A stretch of DNA of 64,000 nucleotides, from contig NZ_JAPEMI010000001.1 in the NCBI RefSeq assembly GCF_026342835.1, forward strand, positions 1,990,501 through 2,054,500, written 5' to 3'. Of this stretch, positions 19,219-28,056 are shown one piece after another. Every line of letters starts with the position of its first letter. The stretch's first letter is position 1. This DNA is from Streptomyces sp. NBC_00154. Lineage in GTDB: Bacteria; Actinomycetota; Actinomycetes; Streptomycetales; Streptomycetaceae. Below the pieces are notes generated by a model that was not told the DNA's origin, searched no databases, and was given only the letters and a program-made list of their open reading frames with translations. The translations under genes were made by a program, and so were the position numbers.

Positions 19219-20166
19219 ATGACCGACCAACCGATAGCGGTGCAAACCGACGGCGCTCCGGAGATGCCCGAACCGCAGGTCCGGGAGACCACGGCGCACT
19301 CCATCCCCGGCGGCTTCGGCCTGCTCCTGACCGTCCTCGGCGTATTCCTCGGCGTCGGCCTGGCGATCATCGGCGGCGCCCTGGGCGCCAACGGACACGA
19401 CGGGGCGGGGATCCCGCTCCTCGTCGTAGGGGTGCTTCTCGCCGTCGCCTCGTTCTTCTGCATGAGCGGCGTCAAGATGGTGGCGCCCGGCGAGGCCCGC
19501 GTCATCCAGCTCTTCGGCCGGTACGTCGGAACGATCCGAGCCGACGGACTGCGCTGGATCAACCCCCTGACCAGCAGCCGCAAGATCTCCACCCGGGTCC
19601 GCAACCACGAGACCGCGGTCCTCAAGGTCAACGACGCCTACGGCAACCCCATCGAGCTCGCCGCGATCGTCGTCTGGAAGGTCGAGGACACCGCGCAGGC
19701 GCTCTTCGAGGTCGACGACTTCCGGAAGTTCGTCGCCACGCAGACCGAGGCGGCCGTCCGCCACATCGCGATCGAGTACCCGTACGACGCCCACGACGAG
19801 GGCGGCCTGTCACTGCGCGGAAACGCGGACGAGATCACCGAGAAGCTGGCCGCCGAACTCACCGCCCGGGTGCAGGCCGCCGGCGTACGCATCATCGAGT
19901 CCCGCTTCAGCCACCTCGCGTACGCCCCCGAGATCGCCTCCGCGATGCTCCAGCGCCAGCAGGCGGGTGCGGTGGTCGCGGCCCGCCAGCAGATCGTCGA
20001 GGGCGCAGTCGGCATGGTCGAGATGGCGCTGACCCGGATCGCCGAACAGGACATCGTCGAGCTCGACTCCGAACGCAAGGCGGCCATGGTCAGCAACCTG
20101 ATGGTGGTGCTGTGCGGTGACCGCGCGGCGCAACCCGTCCTGAACACGGGCACGCTCTACCAGTGA
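19219..20166 (+). CDS. SPFH/Band 7 domain membrane protein
   Basis: A 315-residue membrane protein. Two hydrophobic segments (about 33-60 and 68-92) precede an SPFH/prohibitin-type domain beginning near [16 protein letters not shown]; the C-terminal part has the helical RQQIVEGA stretch typical of family oligomerisation. Such proteins form large rings that organise membrane microdomains or hold proteases. ATG at 19219 follows AGGGGGA. Its stop overlaps the GTG of a small DNA-binding-type gene by 4 bases, so the pair is one translation unit. Confidence 0.9.
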   Translation: MTDQPIAVQTDGAPEMPEPQVRETTAHSIPGGFGLLLTVLGVFLGVGLAIIGGALGANGHDGAGIPLLVVGVLLAVASFFCMSGVKMVAPGEARVIQLFGRYVGTIRADGLRWINPLTSSRKISTRVRNHETAVLKVNDAYGNPIELAAIVVWKVEDTAQALFEVDDFRKFVATQTEAAVRHIAIEYPYDAHDEGGLSLRGNADEITEKLAAELTARVQAAGVRIIESRFSHLAYAPEIASAMLQRQQAGAVVAARQQIVEGAVGMVEMALTRIAEQDIVELDSERKAAMVSNLMVVLCGDRAAQPVLNTGTLYQ

Positions 20167-20378
20167 CGGAAGAAACCCCGAAGCGCAAGCAGATGCTGCT
20201 GCGGCTGGACCCCGCGGTGCACGACGCGCTGGCCCGCTGGGCCTCGGACGAACTGCGCAGCGCGAACGCCCAGATCGAGTTCCTGCTGCGCAGAGCACTG
20301 GCAGAGGCGGGCCGCCTGCCGAAGACGACATCTCCCATCCCCCGCCGAGGCCGTCCACCCAAGCCCCCGGCGGAGTAG
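20163..20378 (+). CDS. Small ribbon-helix-helix-like protein
   Basis: A 71-residue basic protein. Residues 8-45 fit a ribbon-helix-helix (Arc/CopG-like) DNA-binding fold: a short beta strand (KQMLLRL) then two helices. The tail is Arg/Pro-rich. It is translationally coupled to the SPFH gene (GTGA overlap), a pairing I know from other streptomycetes. It may autoregulate the pair through the palindromes at 19167-19198; that is inference. It could instead be an orphan antitoxin-like protein, but no toxin is next to it. Confidence 0.75.
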   Translation: MTEETPKRKQMLLRLDPAVHDALARWASDELRSANAQIEFLLRRALAEAGRLPKTTSPIPRRGRPPKPPAE

Positions 20379-20391
20379 GAGGCGGGCGAGC

Positions 20392-20418
20392 AGGGGCAGG
20401 CGCCGGGCGCCTGCCCCT
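20392..20418 (+). terminator. Hairpin after SPFH operon
   Basis: A perfect 12-bp stem (20392-20403 with 20407-20418) with a CGG loop lies 14 bases after the small gene's stop. Confidence 0.75.
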
Positions 20419-20517
20419 CAGCACCGGACGGGCCCGAAGATCGGCCCCCCGGCGATCGCGGGCACGCAGCTGTCACGGAACCCCGGCTGCGGGTTGTTCC
20501 GTCTGCGGATGCCTCTC

Positions 20518-20580
20518 GTTCACGACGGGTACCACCCCCGCGCCTACGTTCACGTGTGAAAGCTTTGTAATTCACGAGGA
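20518..20580 (+). promoter_or_regulatory. Possible PHO box (PhoP direct repeats) before phoA
   Basis: GTTCACG at 20518-20524 and 20548-20554, and ATTCACG at 20570-20576. The last two are 22 bp apart, i.e. two PhoP repeat units of 11 bp. The context (phosphatase gene, GTTCA-type core) suits PhoP control under phosphate starvation, but the spacing between the first two is off-register, so this is tentative. Confidence 0.4.
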
Positions 20581-20586
20581 GCTGTT

Positions 20587-21879
20587 GTGAACAGACGCGT
20601 GCGTAGTGCGCGATGGGGAGCACCCGTCGCTGCGGCCGTCGTGGCCGCGGTCGCCACGATGGTGCTCAACCCGACGCTGGGTGCGTCGGCCGCTGCCCCG
20701 CAGTCGGCGGCGAAGGCGAAAGCCCCCACGGCGAAGAACGTCATCTTCATCAACGGTGACGGCATGGGTGCCTCGATGCGCGAGGCAGCGAGGCTCAACC
20801 TCTCCGGCCTGGAAGGCCAGCTGGCCATGGACCGCCTCACGGCGTCCGGCCAGCTCACCACCACCCCGCGGGACCCGAAGGCCGTCGTGACGGACTCCGC
20901 CGCGGCGGCGACCGCGTGGGCCACGGGCGAGAAGACCTACAACGGCGCGATCAGCGTCGACGTCGACGGCAACCCGCTGGCGACCCTCGGCCAGCAGGCC
21001 AAGGCGGTCGGCAAGGCCACCGGCCTGGTGACCACCGCGCAGGTCACCGACGCGTCCCCGGCGGCGTTCTTCGCCAACACCGCGGACCGCGGACAGCAGG
21101 ACGAGATCGCCCGTCAGTACCTGGACGTCAGCAAGCCCGACGTCATCCTGGGCGGCGGCGAGGACTGGTGGCTGCCGGCCGGTACGCCGGGCGCGTTCAA
21201 GGACAAGCCTGCGGAGGACACGACCGAGGGCAGCCGCGGCACCAAGGGCAACCTGATCAAGAAGGCCCAGAAGGCCGGTTACTCGTACGTCAACAGTGCG
21301 AGCGGGCTGAGCAAGGCCAAGAACGGCAAGCTCCTCGGGCTGTTCAGCAACGAGGAGATGTTCCAGCAGCGCCCCGAGGGCCAGGGCGACGTCTACAGCC
21401 CGGTCGTGGACCTCGGCACGATGACCAGCAAGGCCCTGAGCAGCCTGGACAAGAACAAGAAGGGCTTCTTCCTCATGGTCGAGGAGGAAGGCACCGACGA
21501 GTTCGCGCACTCCAACAACGGCACGCGCGTCCTGCAGTCGATGCAGCAGCTGGAGAAGGCCGTCGCGGTGGCCCGCGCGTACATCGCGACGCACCCCGAC
21601 ACGCTGCTGGTCGTCACCGGTGACCACGAGACCGGCGGTCTCTCGGTCGAGGAGGTCGACGCCAACGACGAGTCCGGGGACGCCATCTCCGCCGAGGACG
21701 GTCCGTTCTCGATCCGCGGCAGCGACCGCAAGTTCACCATCGACTGGACCACGTCGGGGCACACCAGCGTGGACGTGCCCGTGACGGCGAGCGGTCCGCT
21801 CTCCGACAGCTTCTCGGGCAAGCACCCGAACACGTACGTGCACGACGTACTCAAGCAGGTGCTGGCACCGCGCCGCTGA
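20587..21879 (+). CDS. phoA: Secreted alkaline phosphatase
   Basis: A 430-residue exported phosphomonoesterase of the PhoA family. A signal peptide with a basic start and Ala/Val core ends near ASA at residue 36. Metal and active-site motifs are visible: FINGDGMG (metal Asp), TDSAAAATAWATG with the phosphorylated Ser104, VEEEGTDEFAH, GDHETGG and a TSGHTS block near the end. GTG at 20587 follows GAGGAG. Length and motifs are full. Control by phosphate is likely from the family and supported weakly by GTTCACG repeats upstream. A perfect hairpin follows. Confidence 0.94.
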   Translation: MNRRVRSARWGAPVAAAVVAAVATMVLNPTLGASAAAPQSAAKAKAPTAKNVIFINGDGMGASMREAARLNLSGLEGQLAMDRLTASGQLTTTPRDPKAVVTDSAAAATAWATGEKTYNGAISVDVDGNPLATLGQQAKAVGKATGLVTTAQVTDASPAAFFANTADRGQQDEIARQYLDVSKPDVILGGGEDWWLPAGTPGAFKDKPAEDTTEGSRGTKGNLIKKAQKAGYSYVNSASGLSKAKNGKLLGLFSNEEMFQQRPEGQGDVYSPVVDLGTMTSKALSSLDKNKKGFFLMVEEEGTDEFAHSNNGTRVLQSMQQLEKAVAVARAYIATHPDTLLVVTGDHETGGLSVEEVDANDESGDAISAEDGPFSIRGSDRKFTIDWTTSGHTSVDVPVTASGPLSDSFSGKHPNTYVHDVLKQVLAPRR

Positions 21880-21893
21880 ACGCGGTGACGCAG

Positions 21894-21929
21894 GAACGGG
21901 CCCCGGGAGCATTCTCCCGGGGCCCGTTC
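21894..21929 (+). terminator. Terminator of phoA
   Basis: A perfect 16-bp stem (21894-21909 with 21914-21929) with a CATT loop lies 14 bases past the stop. Confidence 0.88.
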
Positions 21930-22056
21930 CCGTGCGCAGGGGCGATGCCGTCGGGCCGTGGCGGCCCGGGCCGGGCCCGCCGTATGGCCCGCTGAGGGCC
22001 GCACCCAGCAGTACGGCCGACGCCCCACCTCATCTCGGGAGGACTGCCCCACCCGC

Positions 22057-22089
22057 GTATACATGCAAGGTATACACGCCACGTATAGT
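22057..22089 (+). promoter_or_regulatory. Three phased GTATAC sites and -10 box for PadR operon
   Basis: GTATAC at 22057 and 22070 and GTATAG at 22083 lie exactly 13 bp apart. The last contains TATAGT (22084-22089), a good -10 box whose expected start point is the A of the ATG at 22096, so the message is probably leaderless. A regulator bound to these sites would block the promoter; PadR autoregulation is the obvious model. Confidence 0.7.
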
Positions 22090-22095
22090 GTCCGC

Positions 22096-22620
22096 ATGTC
22101 TATCGGTCACACCCTGCTCGGACTCCTGGAGTCCGGCCCCCGCCACGGCTACGACCTCAAGCGCACATTCGACGAGAAGTTCGGCCACGACCGCCCCCTG
22201 CACTACGGCCAGGTCTACTCGACCATGTCCCGCCTCCTCAAGAACGGCCTCGTCGAGGTCGACGGCATAGAGAGCGGCGGCGGACCCGAGCGCAAGCGGT
22301 ACGCCATCACCGAGGCCGGTATCACCGATGTCGCCGGCTGGCTCGCCCAGCCCGAGAAGCCGGAGCCGTACCTCCAGTCGACGCTGTACACCAAGGTCGT
22401 CCTGGCCCTGCTCACCGGCCGCAGCGCCGAAACCCTCCTGGACACGCAGCGCGCCGAGCACCTGCGCCTCATGCGCATCCTCACCGACCGCAAGCGCGGC
22501 GGCGACCTCGCAGACCAGCTGATCTGCGACCACGCCCTGTTCCATCTGGAGGCCGACCTCCGCTGGCTGGAACTGACCGCCGCCCGGCTCGACCGCCTCG
22601 CCCGCGAGGTCGCCGCATGA
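22096..22620 (+). CDS. PadR family transcriptional regulator
   Basis: A 174-residue regulator. Residues 1-80 form a winged helix of the PadR type (LLGLLESGPRHGYDLK start, then QVYSTMSRLLKNGLVE); the rest is a PadR C-terminal helical dimerisation domain. It is first in an operon with an ABC ATPase and an FtsX-like permease, overlapping the next start by ATGA. PadR proteins usually repress their own operon until a drug or peptide ligand binds. ATG at 22096 lies 6 bases after a TATAGT box, with no ribosome site, consistent with a leaderless message. Confidence 0.92.
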   Translation: MSIGHTLLGLLESGPRHGYDLKRTFDEKFGHDRPLHYGQVYSTMSRLLKNGLVEVDGIESGGGPERKRYAITEAGITDVAGWLAQPEKPEPYLQSTLYTKVVLALLTGRSAETLLDTQRAEHLRLMRILTDRKRGGDLADQLICDHALFHLEADLRWLELTAARLDRLAREVAA

Positions 22621-23303
22621 CCGCCGCCGGCTCCCTCCTCGTAGCCCGCGACCTGCGCAAGTCGTACGGCTCGACACCCGCCCTGGACGGCGCCTCGTTC
22701 TCCGTCCATCCCGGCGAGATCGTCGCCGTGCTGGGGCCGTCCGGCTCCGGCAAGTCGACCCTGCTCCACTGCCTCGCCGGCATCGTCACACCCGACAGCG
22801 GCACGGTCACCTACGCGGGCCGCGAGCTCTCCGCGATGTCCGACGCCGAACGCAGCGCCCTGCGCCGCAGCGATTTCGGCTTCGTCTTCCAGTTCGGACA
22901 ACTCGTCCCGGAGCTGACCTGCGTGGAGAACGTCGCCCTGCCGCTCCGCCTCAGCGGCACCAGGCGCAAGGACGCCGAGCGCACCGCCCTCCGCTGGATG
23001 GAGCACCTGGAGGTCGACGACCTCGGCGCCAAGCGTCCCGGCGAGGTCTCCGGCGGCCAGGGCCAGCGCGTCGCCATCGCCCGCGCCCTGGTCTCCTCCC
23101 CGAAGGTGATCTTCGCGGACGAGCCGACCGGCGCCCTGGACTCCCTCAACGGCGAGCGGGTGATGCAACTGCTCGGCGAGGCCGCCCGGTCCGCCAATGT
23201 CGCCGTGGTCCTGGTGACGCACGAGGCCCGCGTCGCCGCCTACTCCGACCGCGACGTCACCGTGCGCGACGGCCGGGCCCGCGACCTGGAGCACGCCGTA
23301 TGA
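22617..23303 (+). CDS. ABC transporter ATP-binding protein (LolD/MacB-like)
   Basis: A 228-residue ATPase of the MacB/LolD type. Walker A is GPSGSGKST, the signature is SGGQGQRVAIARAL, Walker B is VIFADEPTGALD, and an H-loop His is in LVTHEAR. It powers the FtsX-like permease that follows and overlaps it by 4 bases. The PadR regulator precedes it with the same overlap. Such systems extrude peptides, lipids or antibiotics or act mechanically on the cell envelope; the substrate is unknown. Confidence 0.94.
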   Translation: MTAAGSLLVARDLRKSYGSTPALDGASFSVHPGEIVAVLGPSGSGKSTLLHCLAGIVTPDSGTVTYAGRELSAMSDAERSALRRSDFGFVFQFGQLVPELTCVENVALPLRLSGTRRKDAERTALRWMEHLEVDDLGAKRPGEVSGGQGQRVAIARALVSSPKVIFADEPTGALDSLNGERVMQLLGEAARSANVAVVLVTHEARVAAYSDRDVTVRDGRARDLEHAV

Positions 23304-25699
23304 CGCTGCTCGAACCGAAGAAGGTCCCGGTAGCCGAGCAGCCCCGGCCCGCCGAGCCCTCCCGCGCGATCGCCCTGCTGCGGGATCTCGGCCTCGGTAT
23401 CCGGTTCGCCTCCTCCGGCGGGCGTGAAGGCTGGACCCGCACCGCGCTCACCGCGGTCGGTGTGGGACTCGGCGTGGCGCTGCTGCTGGTCGCCTCCTCC
23501 GTACCGCATCTGCTCGATCAGCGTGCCGGCCGCGATCAGGCCCGCGCCGAGGCGCGCGTCTCACGCGACGACACCGTCCCGAAGTCGGACTCCACGGTGC
23601 TGCGGATCAGTACGGAGTCCGAATACCGCGGCCGCTCCGTCGGGGGCTTCCTGATGCGCCCGGAGGGGGCTCACCCGGTCACCCCGCCCGGTGTGGCGAA
23701 CTTGCCCGGCCCGGACGAGATGGTCGTCTCGCCCGCTTTGGAGGAGCTGCTGGGCTCCCCGGAGGGGAGTCTTCTCAAGGAGCGGCTGCCGTACCGGATC
23801 ACCGGAACGATCGACGACCAGGGCCTGACCTCCCCGAGCGAACTGCTCTACTACGCGGGCAGCGACACCCTGACCCCCGCCGCGGGCGGCCACCGGCTGG
23901 CGGGTTACGGCGACCAGGCCCCGCCCGAGCCCCTGTCCCCCGTCCTCATCGTGCTGGTCATCATGATCTGCGTCGTCCTGCTGGTGCCGGTCGCGATCTT
24001 CATCGCGACGGCCGTGCGCTTCGGCGGGGACCGCCGCGACCGCAGGCTCGCGGCGCTGCGCCTGGTCGGCGCGGACATCCGGATGACCCGCCGGATCGCG
24101 GCCGGTGAGGCGCTCTTCGGCGCGGTGCTCGGCCTGCTGACGGGCCTGGTCCTCTTCCTGGTGGGACGTCAGTTCATGGGCGCCGTCGAGGTGTGGGACT
24201 TCAGCGCCTTCCCCGCCGATCTGGTCCCGGCCCCCTGGCTGGCGGCGATGATCGCGGTGGCGGTACCGGTGGCGGCTGTGCTCGTCACCCTGACCGCCCT
24301 GCGCTCGGTGGTGATCGAACCGCTCGGCGTCGTACGCAACAGCCGCAGCCGCAGGCGCCGGTTCTGGTGGCGGCTGCTGATGCCGGTCGCGGGAGTGGCG
24401 GTACTCGCGCTGACCGGAAAGGTCGACGAGAACACCGCCGTCAATCCGTATCCGATCGCCGGTGGCGCGGTGCTGGTCCTGGTGGGGCTCGCACTGCTGC
24501 TGCCGTGGCTGGTCGAGGCGTGTGTGAATCGGCTGCACGGCGGCCCGCTGCCCTGGCAGCTCGCGACCCGCAGGCTCCAGCTGAGCAGCGGGACGGCGTC
24601 CCGTGCGGTCAGCGGCATCACGGTCGCGGTGGCGGGCGCGGTGGCGTTGCAGATGCTGTTCGCCGCGATGGGCGACGACTTCAACCGGGTGACGGGACAG
24701 GATCCCTCGCGGGCCCAGTTCACGACGTTCTCCGAGAACGTGACCGGTGACGCGGCCACGCGCACCATCAAGGAGTTCCGGGCCACCAAGGGCGTGCAGG
24801 CCGTCATCGGCACGGTCGAGGTGTACGTCACCCGGCCGGGGAAGTACGAGGGCGACATCCGGCCCACCACCTCACTGTCCATCGGCGACTGCGCGACCCT
24901 GCGCGAGCTCGCCCGGATCGGCTCCTGCAAGGAGGGCGACGCCTTCGTCGTCCACCCCAGGAACGACAAGGAGATGGCCACCTGGATGGACCAGACGGCT
25001 CGCAAGGGCAAGGAGGTCGAGATCAGCTCGTCCATCGAGCCGGACGGCGTGAAGTCGAAGCGGTGGACCCTGCCCGCCGACGCCCCGACCGTCGTCTCCC
25101 GCCGCGATCCGATGGGCGAGGACCACTGGGGCATCATGGCCACGGTCGGCGCGGTCGACCCGAGTACGCTGCCCGGCGCGACGGTCAACGCGCAGATCAA
25201 GGTCGACGAGAGCGTCCCGGACGTCGCCGAGTACGTACGGAACACGGCGGCCAGGATCGACCCCGGCATGCGCGTCGACTCCCTGCATTCGGTGACGCGC
25301 GACCGGCAGTACGCGAGCGTGCAGACCGGCCTCCAGGTCGGCGCGACCGTGACCCTGCTGCTGATCGCCGCCTCGATGCTGGTCTCCCAGCTGGAGCAGT
25401 TGCGGGAGCGCAGACGCCTGCTGTCGGTCCTGGTCGCCTTCGGCACCCGGCGGACCACCCTCGGCTGGTCGGTGCTCTGGCAGACCGCCGTACCGGTCCT
25501 CATCGGCCTGGTGGTGGCGGTCGCGGGCGGCCTCGGGCTCGGCGCGGTGATGATCAGGATGATCGCCAAGAAGGTGACCGACTGGTGGCTGTTCCTGCCG
25601 ATGGTGGGGGCCGGCACCGCACTGATCCTGCTGGTCACCCTGGTCTCGCTGCCACTGCTGTGGCGGCTCATGCGACCGGACGGCCTGCGGACGGAATGA
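23300..25699 (+). CDS. FtsX-like ABC transporter permease
   Basis: A 799-residue permease of the FtsX/MacB superfamily in the long, duplicated form common in actinobacteria. One helix lies near residues 45-65; an extracellular part follows; a three-helix FtsX unit spans about 215-350; further helices lie near 360-420 and 430-460. A second extracellular part (about 460-670) precedes a last three-helix unit (about 680-795). It is coupled to the ATPase gene and shares the PadR promoter. Two FtsX units in one chain suggest that one polypeptide forms the whole membrane part. Confidence 0.9.
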   Translation: MTLLEPKKVPVAEQPRPAEPSRAIALLRDLGLGIRFASSGGREGWTRTALTAVGVGLGVALLLVASSVPHLLDQRAGRDQARAEARVSRDDTVPKSDSTVLRISTESEYRGRSVGGFLMRPEGAHPVTPPGVANLPGPDEMVVSPALEELLGSPEGSLLKERLPYRITGTIDDQGLTSPSELLYYAGSDTLTPAAGGHRLAGYGDQAPPEPLSPVLIVLVIMICVVLLVPVAIFIATAVRFGGDRRDRRLAALRLVGADIRMTRRIAAGEALFGAVLGLLTGLVLFLVGRQFMGAVEVWDFSAFPADLVPAPWLAAMIAVAVPVAAVLVTLTALRSVVIEPLGVVRNSRSRRRRFWWRLLMPVAGVAVLALTGKVDENTAVNPYPIAGGAVLVLVGLALLLPWLVEACVNRLHGGPLPWQLATRRLQLSSGTASRAVSGITVAVAGAVALQMLFAAMGDDFNRVTGQDPSRAQFTTFSENVTGDAATRTIKEFRATKGVQAVIGTVEVYVTRPGKYEGDIRPTTSLSIGDCATLRELARIGSCKEGDAFVVHPRNDKEMATWMDQTARKGKEVEISSSIEPDGVKSKRWTLPADAPTVVSRRDPMGEDHWGIMATVGAVDPSTLPGATVNAQIKVDESVPDVAEYVRNTAARIDPGMRVDSLHSVTRDRQYASVQTGLQVGATVTLLLIAASMLVSQLEQLRERRRLLSVLVAFGTRRTTLGWSVLWQTAVPVLIGLVVAVAGGLGLGAVMIRMIAKKVTDWWLFLPMVGAGTALILLVTLVSLPLLWRLMRPDGLRTE

Positions 25700-25720
25700 C
25701 GACGACGAAGCGGTGAGCAC

Positions 25721-25762
25721 AAGGGGTGCGGTCCCTCCGTGAGGAGGAGGACCGCACCCCTT
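25721..25762. terminator. Bidirectional terminator, FtsX and oxyR genes
   Basis: A perfect 14-bp stem (25721-25734 with 25749-25762) whose loop can pair further (cctcc with ggagg). It lies between convergent genes. Confidence 0.85.
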
Positions 25763-25771
25763 TCACGCGTG

Positions 25772-26731
25772 TCACGTGGCTGCGGTCACCCGTACCGGCA
25801 GCGGCCGCATCGCCTCACGCAGTGCGGCGGCGAACTCCTCGAACTCGCCGTGCCGCGCCGCCCCGGTCCGCATCCCCAGCGCCACCCGCCGCGACGGCGC
25901 GGGATCCGCGAAATAGCCGGTGGCCAGCGCATCGTTGCGGGCGGTCTCCACGGTGACGGCGGTACGCGGCAGCAGCGTCACCCCGAGCCCGCCCGCGACC
26001 AGCTGCACCAGCGTGGAGAGCCCGGCCGCGGTCGTGGTCACCGGCGCCCCCTCCGTGCGTCCCGCCTCCCGGCAGATGTCCAGCGCCTGGTCGCGCAGAC
26101 AGTGCCCCTCGTCGAGCAGCAGCAGCGGCAGCTCGCGCAGCGCCTCGCGCGGAATGTCGGCGCGACCGCCCAGCCAGTGGCTGCGCTCCATGACGAGCAC
26201 GAAGTCCTCGTCGAAGAGCGGGAGTTCGGTCACCTGGGGCACCCCGAGCGGCACGGCCAGCAGCAGCAGGTCCAGCCGGCCTGCGGCCAGCCCCTCCAGC
26301 AGCGACGAGGTCTGCTCCTCGTGCACCTGGAGGTCGAGCTCCGGGTAACGGTCGTGGACCAGCCGCAGCACGGTCGGCAGCAGGTACGGGGCGACGGTCG
26401 GAATCACGCCGAGCCTGAGCACTCCGGTGAACGGCGCCCGGACCGCCTCGGCCTCCTCCATCAGCTCACCGACGGCCTCCAGCACCACCCCGGCCCGCAC
26501 CGCCAGCCGCTCCCCGGCGGGCGAGAGCAGCACCTTGCGCGTCGTACGCTCGATGAGCTGGACACCGAGTGTCTCCTCCAGCGCGGACACGGCTCCGGAG
26601 AGCGCGGGCTGACTCATCCCGATTGCTGCCGCCGCGTCCCTGAAGTGCAGGTGCTCCGCCACGGCCGCGAAGGCACGCAGCTGCGACAGACTCGGTTGTT
26701 TGGGTCGATTGCCCTGGTTGCTCTGCGCCAC
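25772..26731 (-). CDS. oxyR: LysR-type peroxide sensor OxyR
   Basis: A 319-residue LysR regulator. The N-terminal winged helix reads LSQLRAFAAVAEHLHF; the substrate-binding-type domain carries Cys211 and Cys220 in a GHCLRDQALDIC motif, the spacing of the redox pair in Streptomyces OxyR. Oxidation to a disulfide would activate the divergent ahpCD. The start is the GTG at 26731 because GGAGG lies 9 bases upstream on this strand and homologues begin with this AQSNQG stretch; a longer frame to 26806 has no such support. Confidence 0.93.
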   Translation of the reverse strand: MAQSNQGNRPKQPSLSQLRAFAAVAEHLHFRDAAAAIGMSQPALSGAVSALEETLGVQLIERTTRKVLLSPAGERLAVRAGVVLEAVGELMEEAEAVRAPFTGVLRLGVIPTVAPYLLPTVLRLVHDRYPELDLQVHEEQTSSLLEGLAAGRLDLLLLAVPLGVPQVTELPLFDEDFVLVMERSHWLGGRADIPREALRELPLLLLDEGHCLRDQALDICREAGRTEGAPVTTTAAGLSTLVQLVAGGLGVTLLPRTAVTVETARNDALATGYFADPAPSRRVALGMRTGAARHGEFEEFAAALREAMRPLPVRVTAAT

Positions 26732-26862
26732 TGATAGGCACCTCCGATCATCACGACCGAGTGTAGCTATTTCCGCGATCAATGCACTCTGTGCCAAGGT
26801 GGACATCGTCCACCCCCCAGGAACTCCCGCAAATGGGAATTCCTATGCTGCAAGGAGAGCGC
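26732..26862. promoter_or_regulatory. oxyR-ahpC divergent control region
   Basis: The 131 bases between the two starts should hold both promoters and the OxyR site. Candidate half-sites are ATAG at 26734-26737 and CTAT near 26766-26769. An imperfect palindrome centred on GGAATTCC (26836-26843) lies close to ahpC. Exact footprints cannot be set by eye. Confidence 0.5.
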
Positions 26863-27417
26863 GTGCTCACTGTCGGTGACAAGTTCCCCGAGTTCGACCT
26901 GACTGCTTGTGTCTCGCTGGAGAGCGGCAAGGAGTTCGAGCAGATCAACCACAAGACCTACGAGGGTCAGTGGAAGATCGTCTTCGCGTGGCCGAAGGAC
27001 TTCACCTTCGTGTGCCCCACCGAGATCGCCGCCTTCGGCAAGCTGAACGACGAGTTCGCCGACCGTGACGCTCAGATCCTCGGCTTCTCCGGCGACTCCG
27101 AGTTCGTGCACCACGCCTGGCGCAAGGACCACCCGGACCTGACCGACCTGCCCTTCCCGATGATGGCCGACTCGAAGCACGAGCTCATGCGTGACCTCGG
27201 CATCGAGGGCGAGGACGGCTTCGCCCAGCGCGCCGTCTTCATCGTCGACCCGAACAACGAGATCCAGTTCACGATGGTGACCGCCGGTTCCGTGGGCCGT
27301 AACCCCAAGGAGGTCCTCCGGGTCCTCGACGCCCTGCAGACCGACGAGCTGTGCCCGTGCAACTGGACCAAGGGCGAGAACACCCTGGACCCGGTCGCGC
27401 TCCTCTCGGGCGAGTGA
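26863..27417 (+). CDS. ahpC: Alkyl hydroperoxide reductase AhpC (2-Cys peroxiredoxin)
   Basis: A 184-residue peroxiredoxin that reduces hydroperoxides. The peroxidatic Cys51 is in FTFVCPTE and the resolving Cys is in the ELCPCNW block near the end, an actinobacterial variant with two adjacent Cys. GTG at 26863 is preferred because AAGGAG at 26852-26857 is well placed; ATG at 26845 would add six residues. AhpD follows after 12 bases and is the likely reductant in place of AhpF. OxyR is divergent. Confidence 0.95.
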   Translation: MLTVGDKFPEFDLTACVSLESGKEFEQINHKTYEGQWKIVFAWPKDFTFVCPTEIAAFGKLNDEFADRDAQILGFSGDSEFVHHAWRKDHPDLTDLPFPMMADSKHELMRDLGIEGEDGFAQRAVFIVDPNNEIQFTMVTAGSVGRNPKEVLRVLDALQTDELCPCNWTKGENTLDPVALLSGE

Positions 27418-27429
27418 GCTGACACCGAC

Positions 27430-27966
27430 ATGGCACTCGATGAACTGAAGGCCGCCGTCCCGGACTTCGCCAAGGACCTGAAGCTGAACCTCGGTTCGGT
27501 CATCGGGAACAGCGAACTCCCGCCGCAGCAGCTCTGGGGCACCGTCCTCGCCTGCGCGATCGCCTCGCGCTCGCCGAAGGTGCTGCGCGAGCTGGAGCCG
27601 GAGGCCAAGGCCAACCTCTCCGCCGAGGCGTACACCGCGGCGAAGTCGGCCGCCGCCATCATGGCGATGAACAACGTCTTCTACCGGACCCGGCACCTGC
27701 TGTCGGACCCCGAGTACGGGACGCTCCGTGCGGGCCTGCGGATGAACGTCATCGGCAAGCCGGGCGTGGAGAAGATCGACTTCGAACTGTGGTCGCTCGC
27801 CGTCTCCGCGATCAACGGCTGCGGTCAGTGCCTGGACTCCCACGAGCAGGTGCTGCGCAAGGCCGGCGTGGACCGTGAGACCATTCAGGAAGCCGTCAAG
27901 ATTGCCTCGGTGATCCAGGCGGTCGGCGTGACCCTCGATGCCGAGGCCGTGCTCGCCGAGCAGTAA
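27430..27966 (+). CDS. ahpD: Alkyl hydroperoxidase AhpD
   Basis: A 178-residue AhpD. The active-site motif is CGQCLDSH (Cys131, Cys134, His138), with the conserved Glu upstream in the [10 protein letters not shown] helix region. It passes electrons to AhpC, in mycobacteria from a lipoylated dehydrogenase subunit. It is in one operon with ahpC and is followed by a strong hairpin. Confidence 0.95.
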   Translation: MALDELKAAVPDFAKDLKLNLGSVIGNSELPPQQLWGTVLACAIASRSPKVLRELEPEAKANLSAEAYTAAKSAAAIMAMNNVFYRTRHLLSDPEYGTLRAGLRMNVIGKPGVEKIDFELWSLAVSAINGCGQCLDSHEQVLRKAGVDRETIQEAVKIASVIQAVGVTLDAEAVLAEQ

Positions 27967-27985
27967 CAGCAGTACCCCTGATACG

Positions 27986-28027
27986 AGAAGGGCCCCGAGG
28001 ACGACCGACCGTCCACGGGGCCCTTCT
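27986..28027 (+). terminator. Terminator of ahpCD
   Basis: A 12-bp stem (27986-27997 with 28016-28027) with an inner GACG/CGTC pairing, followed by a short TTAT stretch. Confidence 0.85.
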
Positions 28028-28056
28028 TATCGTTCCGCCCCACCGTACTCCCCGCC

